A stretch of DNA of 64,000 bases from an uncultured Pelagibacteraceae bacterium (lineage in GTDB: Bacteria; Pseudomonadota; Alphaproteobacteria; Pelagibacterales; Pelagibacteraceae). The translations under genes and the position numbers were made by a program. The DNA is taken from positions 39,385 through 103,384 of the forward strand of contig CACJDW010000004.1 in NCBI GenBank assembly GCA_902592275.1, read 5' to 3'. Within the stretch, counting starts at the first letter, position 1; each line of letters starts with the position of its first letter. A model generated the notes under the pieces. It was not told the origin of the DNA. It did not search any database and was given only the letters and a program-made list of their open reading frames with translations. Below, piece after piece: positions 58,769 to 64,000 of the stretch.

Positions 58769-59236
58769 CTAATGTTCTTCTCTGTACCTACTATGACAAG
58801 CCTTACAATTACTCCACATAAATTGTTTTAGAGTGCCTCTTATATCTTCAGCATCTTCAATTACAGATGTAAGTTTTATCATATCATCAGAGGCTTTTTG
58901 CATTAATGCATTGAAGTCATCTTTTTCATCCCAAATGGTTAGTAAAGCTTCAGTATCAAAACCCTCTTGAGTATTTTCAGGAAATAGATCTATTAAAACT
59001 TTATAATTTTCACTCATTTCAATCATAAGTTTTTTTGCTTTTTCAAAGTCTCCTTTTGAAGAGAAAGCCTGAACCCTTTTAGCTGTACTATAGTTTTTAC
59101 TAAACAATGCCTGTCTGCTTTTAATAATATCTTCAACTGTCAACTCAGCATTAGAAGATGAGACGAAAAATACGCTTAAAATTGAGAATAAAATTATTTT
59201 AATATATTTTTTTATGTGATTAAATAAATTATGCAT
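58769..59236 (-). CDS. Exported c-type cytochrome (cytochrome c'/c556-like)
   Basis: Signal peptide; C-terminal CKACH heme motif. Confidence 0.8.
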   Translation of the reverse strand: MHNLFNHIKKYIKIILFSILSVFFVSSSNAELTVEDIIKSRQALFSKNYSTAKRVQAFSSKGDFEKAKKLMIEMSENYKVLIDLFPENTQEGFDTEALLTIWDEKDDFNALMQKASDDMIKLTSVIEDAEDIRGTLKQFMWSNCKACHSRYREEH

Positions 59237-59758
59237 GTAACAAATACCTTAACAGAGTATGGAATTATCTCAAAGGTGTTACATTGGCTCAGCGCAGCTA
59301 TTCTATTCATACAAATACCTTTGGGTTTTTATCTAGTTGATTTAGATTTTGGTGATCAAAGAATAACTATTGAAGATATACACGTTACGTTAGGTTTAAC
59401 TGTGTTTTATATAATAATAATTAGATTAATAAATAATATACTTAATCCAACTCCAAAATTAGATCCAAGTATTTTTAAAGGACAGAGGTTTTTGGCAAAA
59501 ATGAACCATGTGCTTTTATATATTGCTATTTTATCAATAACAATTTCAGGAATATTAAAAAAATTATTTAACGGAGAAACATTAACAATATTGTTCAGAG
59601 AAATTCAGATTAATGAAAATTTTGATTTAGCAGATCAGTTTTATGAAATTCATATTCTTTCAAATTATACCCTTATCGGTTTAATATTGCTTCATATAAC
59701 TGCTGTTATTATTCACAAACTGTTTTTTGGGGACAATTTATTAAAAAGAATTCTTTAA
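59231..59758 (+). CDS. Cytochrome b561-like membrane protein
   Basis: YGIISKVLHWLSAAILFIQIPLGFYL; DIHVTLGLTVF; LHITAVIIHKLFFGDNLLKRIL. Confidence 0.87.
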   Translation: MHVTNTLTEYGIISKVLHWLSAAILFIQIPLGFYLVDLDFGDQRITIEDIHVTLGLTVFYIIIIRLINNILNPTPKLDPSIFKGQRFLAKMNHVLLYIAILSITISGILKKLFNGETLTILFREIQINENFDLADQFYEIHILSNYTLIGLILLHITAVIIHKLFFGDNLLKRIL

Positions 59759-59760
59759 TC

Positions 59761-60198
59761 TTAATGACAAGCAATTCCAAACTTTTTTAATCTCCAATAA
59801 TTATAGGGCCAAGGAGTTAAAAAACCTACAATCAGCATTATTGGCACCACCCACCAAGTTAAAATTGCACCTCCAGTTAACACATAGTCAGTCAAGTTCA
59901 TCATGATTTCCATGCTGATCATTGATATTAAACTCATACCACAAGCTGTTTTGAATGCGTTAACAAAATTAAAATTTTGTGTCATTAAAATTATTGTTTC
60001 TAAAATAATACTTGTAATCAATCCGTTGATGATTGCTAAAATCATTATTCCTAAAACTGGAAAAGGAATTTGAGTTAATTGAAAAAATAATATTGTTCCA
60101 AAATCACCAATTGCACAACCAAGTACACACCAAGCTGTATTTTTTGCGCTTCTTTTCCAGGTATGTCTACAAGACCAATGAAATGTAGAGGTATTCAT
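59761..60198 (-). CDS. DUF4396-like membrane protein
   Basis: FHWSCRHTWKRSAKNTAWCVLGCAIGDFGT; four-TM. Confidence 0.65.
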   Translation of the reverse strand: MNTSTFHWSCRHTWKRSAKNTAWCVLGCAIGDFGTILFFQLTQIPFPVLGIMILAIINGLITSIILETIILMTQNFNFVNAFKTACGMSLISMISMEIMMNLTDYVLTGGAILTWWVVPIMLIVGFLTPWPYNYWRLKKFGIACH

Positions 60199-60220
60199 AA
60201 TAATTTGATATTAATGATAA

Positions 60221-60904
60221 ATGATTTTTAGACAAGTTTTCGATAATAAATCATCAACCTATACTTATTTGATTGCGTCGGCAAAAGGTCGCGAGGCAAT
60301 CATAATTGATCCAGTAATTGAGAATGTTGAAAGCTACATCAAGCTACTTCAAGAATTAGATTTAAAATTAGTTAAGGTAATAGATACCCATATTCATGCT
60401 GATCATGTAACTGGTGCAAATAAACTAAAGCAAGCAACCAATTGCTCTACACTAATGGGGGAACATACACCAGCTGATGCTGTAGAAATTAAAGTAAAAG
60501 ATGATGAAATAATAAAAATTGATCAAATAGAAATCAAAGCGATGTATACACCTGGTCATACCTCAGATAGTTATAGTTTCTTGATGGATAAATATTTATT
60601 TTCGGGAGATACCCTTTTAATTAATGGAACAGGTAGGACAGATTTTCAAAATGGTAGCTCAAAAGATGCTTATAATTCTTTATTTAATAAATTGCTTAAA
60701 CTACCTGATGATACTTTGCTTTATCCAGGGCATGACTATAATGGAAACCTATCTAGTACTATCGGTAAAGAAAAAGAACATAACCCAAGATTACAAGTGG
60801 AAAATGTAGATCAGTACATTGAAATCATGTCTAATTTAAATTTATCGAAACCACAAATGATAGATCAAAACATATCTAGAAACCTTAAGCTTGGAAAAAT
60901 ATAA
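60221..60904 (+). CDS. MBL-fold hydrolase, persulfide dioxygenase (ETHE1)-like
   Basis: MIFRQVFDNKSSTYTYLIA; DTHIHADHVTGANKL; YTPGHTSDSYSF; LYPGHDYNG. Confidence 0.87.
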   Translation: MIFRQVFDNKSSTYTYLIASAKGREAIIIDPVIENVESYIKLLQELDLKLVKVIDTHIHADHVTGANKLKQATNCSTLMGEHTPADAVEIKVKDDEIIKIDQIEIKAMYTPGHTSDSYSFLMDKYLFSGDTLLINGTGRTDFQNGSSKDAYNSLFNKLLKLPDDTLLYPGHDYNGNLSSTIGKEKEHNPRLQVENVDQYIEIMSNLNLSKPQMIDQNISRNLKLGKI

Positions 60905-60915
60905 TAAAATTTTTT

Positions 60916-60968
60916 AAGGAGAGGCAAATAACATAAAAACGGGAGAGGTATGTTTTTGCCTCTCTTTA
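60916..60968 (+). other. Long imperfect hairpin downstream of the persulfide dioxygenase-like gene
   Basis: AAGGAGAGGCAAAtAACATA ... TATGTTTTTGCCTCTCTTT; one bulge and one G.U, loop AAAACGGGAGAGG. Confidence 0.7.
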
Positions 60969-61147
60969 AAGAAGGCATGAGTAATAAACTAAGAAAGAGA
61001 TAATTAATTAAAGAGATTTATATAAATTAATTAATCTTTTATTATGCCATTCTCAAAATCTATATAATCAAATTTCATCAAAACAGAAATTTTTAAAGTA
61101 AGATTTTTGTACAGTAAGTTAACACTATTAAGAAAAAATAAGTTAAG

Positions 61148-61459
61148 CTAAAAAACAAATATGATTAACCAATAAGACAAGAGACCAGAGAATATAGTCG
61201 CAATAACATTTTTTGAAAAATAACCCACGATAACTGCAACTAATGCACCAAAAATTTTTGGATCATTGATTTCAATAAAAGTTCCGAAATCATTTATAAA
61301 TATTCCTGGAAATATTATTGCTGGAAATACTGCTGAAGGAACATATTCCAACACTGCTTTAATTTTATCTCCCAACATATCTCTATTTATTAAAGCAATC
61401 ATAGTCATTCTAGTAAAGTAAGTTAATATTCCAGCAAAAATTATTGCAGCAAGAGTCAT
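61148..61459 (-). CDS. azlD: AzlD-like branched-chain amino acid transport protein
   Basis: FAGILTYFTRMTMIALINRDML; pairs with AzlC. Confidence 0.85.
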   Translation of the reverse strand: MTLAAIIFAGILTYFTRMTMIALINRDMLGDKIKAVLEYVPSAVFPAIIFPGIFINDFGTFIEINDPKIFGALVAVIVGYFSKNVIATIFSGLLSYWLIIFVF

Positions 61460-62142
61460 TTTTTTAGCCTTAATAATAATGCAGCAATGAACAAAGCAAT
61501 TACTGGAGAAATAATTATGTAAGATTTAAATGGAGCGTCAAAAAATAATAGTGAACTTAAACCACAAGTAATCATAACAATAACATGGTCTAATTTTTTT
61601 AAATCCTGAACAACAATTGCTATAAATGTTAAAGGAATTGCAAATTTTAACCCAAGTTCTTCTGGAACAAATGAACCTAAAACAATACCTGATAAGGTTG
61701 CAATTTGCCAACAAACCCACATTGTACAACCAGTGCCAATTAAATGATAATGTAAAAATTCTTCATTTCTGTTTTTTTTAAAAAACTTATTAGATTCAGC
61801 AAAACCTTGATCTACCACTACATATGAAATTAGTAATTTTTTTATAAAAGATAATTTTTCTAAATATTCAGATAAAACTGCTCCATATAATAAATGTCTA
61901 GAATTTATAATACCAACAGAAGCAACAGCAACTAAACTAGAAGCGCCCCCCGATAACAATTGTAAAAATACTATCTGTGAAGCTCCTCCAAATATGATAA
62001 AAGACATTGCGTAGACTAGATATGGGTGAAATCCAAGTTCAACCCCGATTGCTCCACAAATTATTCCAAATGGAATTACCGAGAGCATATGTGGAGAAAT
62101 ATCCAACATCCCTCGAGTAAATAATTGTTTTTTGGTAAGCAT
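61456..62142 (-). CDS. azlC: AzlC-like permease
   Basis: PHMLSVIPFGIICGAIGVELGFHPYLVYAMSFIIFGGASQIVFLQLL. Confidence 0.87.
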   Translation of the reverse strand: MLTKKQLFTRGMLDISPHMLSVIPFGIICGAIGVELGFHPYLVYAMSFIIFGGASQIVFLQLLSGGASSLVAVASVGIINSRHLLYGAVLSEYLEKLSFIKKLLISYVVVDQGFAESNKFFKKNRNEEFLHYHLIGTGCTMWVCWQIATLSGIVLGSFVPEELGLKFAIPLTFIAIVVQDLKKLDHVIVMITCGLSSLLFFDAPFKSYIIISPVIALFIAALLLRLKK

Positions 62143-62154
62143 TTGCTTGTTTTA

Positions 62155-63213
62155 TTAAAAACAAACTATGTGATCAATATTAATCGGTCTCTTAATTCCA
62201 AACTTTTCGTCAGCTTCATGTTGATGTTCGTGATGAGAATGAACAAAAACTGGTATCAATAAATTGCTATTAGTTTTTAGAGTATAAATAAAGTTCGTCC
62301 CTCTAAATTTCCGATCCACTACCTCTAGCTTTAGATTGCTTTTGTCATCATGCTCAAGGTCTTCTGGCTGTAATAAAAGTTGTACCTTAGAACCTTTTGG
62401 GTAATGTTTGGTGAAGTTACCTTTAATTGTTCCTAAATCGTCATTTTCCAATGTATTTTCGTCAGTAACTTTTGCAGGAATTAAAATGCCTCTATTTAAG
62501 AAATTAACAACATCCACAGAATTTGGGAAATGATAAACATTATATGGATCATCAAATTGTTTGAGCTCACCATCTAAAATAATTCCACATTTACTTCCTA
62601 AATAAAAAGCTTCATAAGAGTCATGTGTAACTATTATTGTTGTAATTTTTAAATCTTTTAAGATTTGTTTTAATTTAACTTGTATTTCTTCTTTAAAACT
62701 CTGATCAATATTTGATAATGGTTCATCCAAAAGTAATAGATCAGGATTTGACATTAAAGATCTTGCTAAAGATGCTCTTTGTGCTTCTCCAGAACTTATT
62801 TCATGAGGAAATTTATCTAGAATATTTTCTAGATGAAGAAATTTCACTATATCTTTAAGGTTCAATCCTTTCTTTTTTTTCCTATTTCTTTCAACTCCAA
62901 AATTAATATTTTCTAAAACATTATAATGTGGAAAAAGTGAATTGTCTTGAAATGCCAAAGATATATTTCTATCTTCTGGCTCAACATGATTTTCTTTAGA
63001 AGAAATTATTTTATTTTTTAGAATAATTTTTCCTGAATGTATTTTTTCTAATCCAGCTATTGTTCTTAAAATTGTAGTTTTTCCAATACCAGATGGTCCT
63101 AGAAGACATACAATATCACCTTCATTTTCTATATTAAAAGAAACATTGTTCACTTTGTTTTTTGAACTTGCTGCAAAAGTAACGTTTTCAATTTCTAAAA
63201 AATTATTTTTCAT
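62155..63213 (-). CDS. ABC transporter ATP-binding protein (FbpC/PotA-like)
   Basis: GPSGIGKTTILRTIAGLE; ISSGEAQRASLARSL; LLLDEPLSNID. Confidence 0.88.
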   Translation of the reverse strand: MKNNFLEIENVTFAASSKNKVNNVSFNIENEGDIVCLLGPSGIGKTTILRTIAGLEKIHSGKIILKNKIISSKENHVEPEDRNISLAFQDNSLFPHYNVLENINFGVERNRKKKKGLNLKDIVKFLHLENILDKFPHEISSGEAQRASLARSLMSNPDLLLLDEPLSNIDQSFKEEIQVKLKQILKDLKITTIIVTHDSYEAFYLGSKCGIILDGELKQFDDPYNVYHFPNSVDVVNFLNRGILIPAKVTDENTLENDDLGTIKGNFTKHYPKGSKVQLLLQPEDLEHDDKSNLKLEVVDRKFRGTNFIYTLKTNSNLLIPVFVHSHHEHQHEADEKFGIKRPINIDHIVCF

Positions 63214-63215
63214 AT

Positions 63216-64000
63216 TTATTTATCTTTAAGAATATATCTTGATGTAATCAAAATGAAAACACTTGCTATAAGTATAAGTATCAAAGATGGTGCTGCGGCA
63301 GCTTCTAATAAGTCTTGAGAAGCAAATATATAAGCTTGAGTAGCAAATGTTTCAAAATTAAATGGTCTCATGATTAATGTAATTGGTAGTTCTTTAATTA
63401 TTTCAATTGATAATAAGATACCAATTAATAAAACAGAATTTTTTAGATATGGGATATGAATATTTATAAATGTTTTCAATTTAGAATATCCTAACAAATA
63501 TGCGCTTTCATCTATTGAGTAATTAATTTTAAGATAACCAGATTTAAGACCATTATTCGCTAAAGAATAAAATCTAACAAAATATACAATTACAAGTCCA
63601 GCAATTGATCCAATAAAAATTGGTTTAATATCAAAAAAATAAATTATATTTTTATCAAACCATGAAACAAAAGATATAAAAGCTACAGCTAAAATTATTC
63701 CTGGAATAGCGTAACCAGTAATTGAAAAAGTAGTTAAAATATCTAAAAGTTTATTTTTATTAATTCTATTTCCATAATTAGATATGAAAGATAATGAAAT
63801 TAAAAGAAAGCTTGATAGAAAAACTAAAATTATTGTATTTGATAATAAATCAATAATATTTAGGTCTATAAAATGTTTTGGAAAAATTAATGTCCAATAA
63901 AGCATTTGTGTTACAGGAAATAAAAAGCTTAAAAAAAATATTATTGAACAAAATAAAATTGCAAAAAATGATTTCCAACCAGTTAATTTTTTTAAAGATT
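63216..64000 (-). CDS. ABC permease (FbpB-like), partial at window edge
   Basis: Reading frame stays open upstream of the ORF-track start (…FKKLTGWKSFFAILFCSIIFFLSFLFPVTQMLYW), so the MLYW start at 63905 is probably internal. Confidence 0.82.
   Translation of the reverse strand, partial: SLKKLTGWKSFFAILFCSIIFFLSFLFPVTQMLYWTLIFPKHFIDLNIIDLLSNTIILVFLSSFLLISLSFISNYGNRINKNKLLDILTTFSITGYAIPGIILAVAFISFVSWFDKNIIYFFDIKPIFIGSIAGLVIVYFVRFYSLANNGLKSGYLKINYSIDESAYLLGYSKLKTFINIHIPYLKNSVLLIGILLSIEIIKELPITLIMRPFNFETFATQAYIFASQDLLEAAAAPSLILILIASVFILITSRYILKDK

Noticed and set aside
63216-63905. Short 229-aa permease as a complete gene
   Set aside because: Reading frame remains open with TM-like sequence up to the window edge, so it is treated as a partial longer Fbp-like permease
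1-64000. CRISPR array, prophage, transposon or defence island
   Set aside because: No spaced direct repeats, integrase, transposase, phage structural or defence genes seen

Overview
AT-rich, densely packed alphaproteobacterial chromosome segment. The style (very low G+C, tiny intergenic gaps, taurine, TRAP, SnoaL and one-carbon genes) suggests SAR11/Pelagibacterales; this is inference, as there is no rRNA marker in the window. I see no rRNA, tRNA, CRISPR array, phage or transposase. Main blocks: (1) an organosulfonate-type cluster: FAD/GcvT dehydrogenase, Ald, class III aminotransferase, TauA-TauB-TauC with a very long TauC N-terminal extension, Ldh_2 dehydrogenase, regulator, BASS transporter, Pta, HpsN-like dehydrogenase (0.6-16 kb); (2) two divergent sugar-type ABC transporter operons sharing one ATPase, with a GH63-like glycosidase, tandem SnoaL proteins, a double cupin, a MetE-like protein and a HAD phosphatase (16-30.4 kb); (3) cysE-cysK; (4) a tight operon of eight small, mostly uncharacterised proteins ending in two SMR-family proteins that both lack the essential TM1 glutamate and flank a DUF2798-like protein (34.4-37.4 kb); (5) housekeeping genes (ccdA, ppc and others); (6) a sugar-acid catabolic cluster with a TRAP transporter (44.3-58 kb); (7) a structured unannotated intergenic region at about 57.95-58.22 kb; (8) a redox/sulfur patch, AzlCD and an Fbp-like ABC transporter cut by the window edge. 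The strongest leads are the glutamate-less SMR pair and its operon, the SnoaL/cupin/MetE-like gene set, the TauC extension and the intergenic RNA candidate. All family calls come from reading the sequence; no database search was run.
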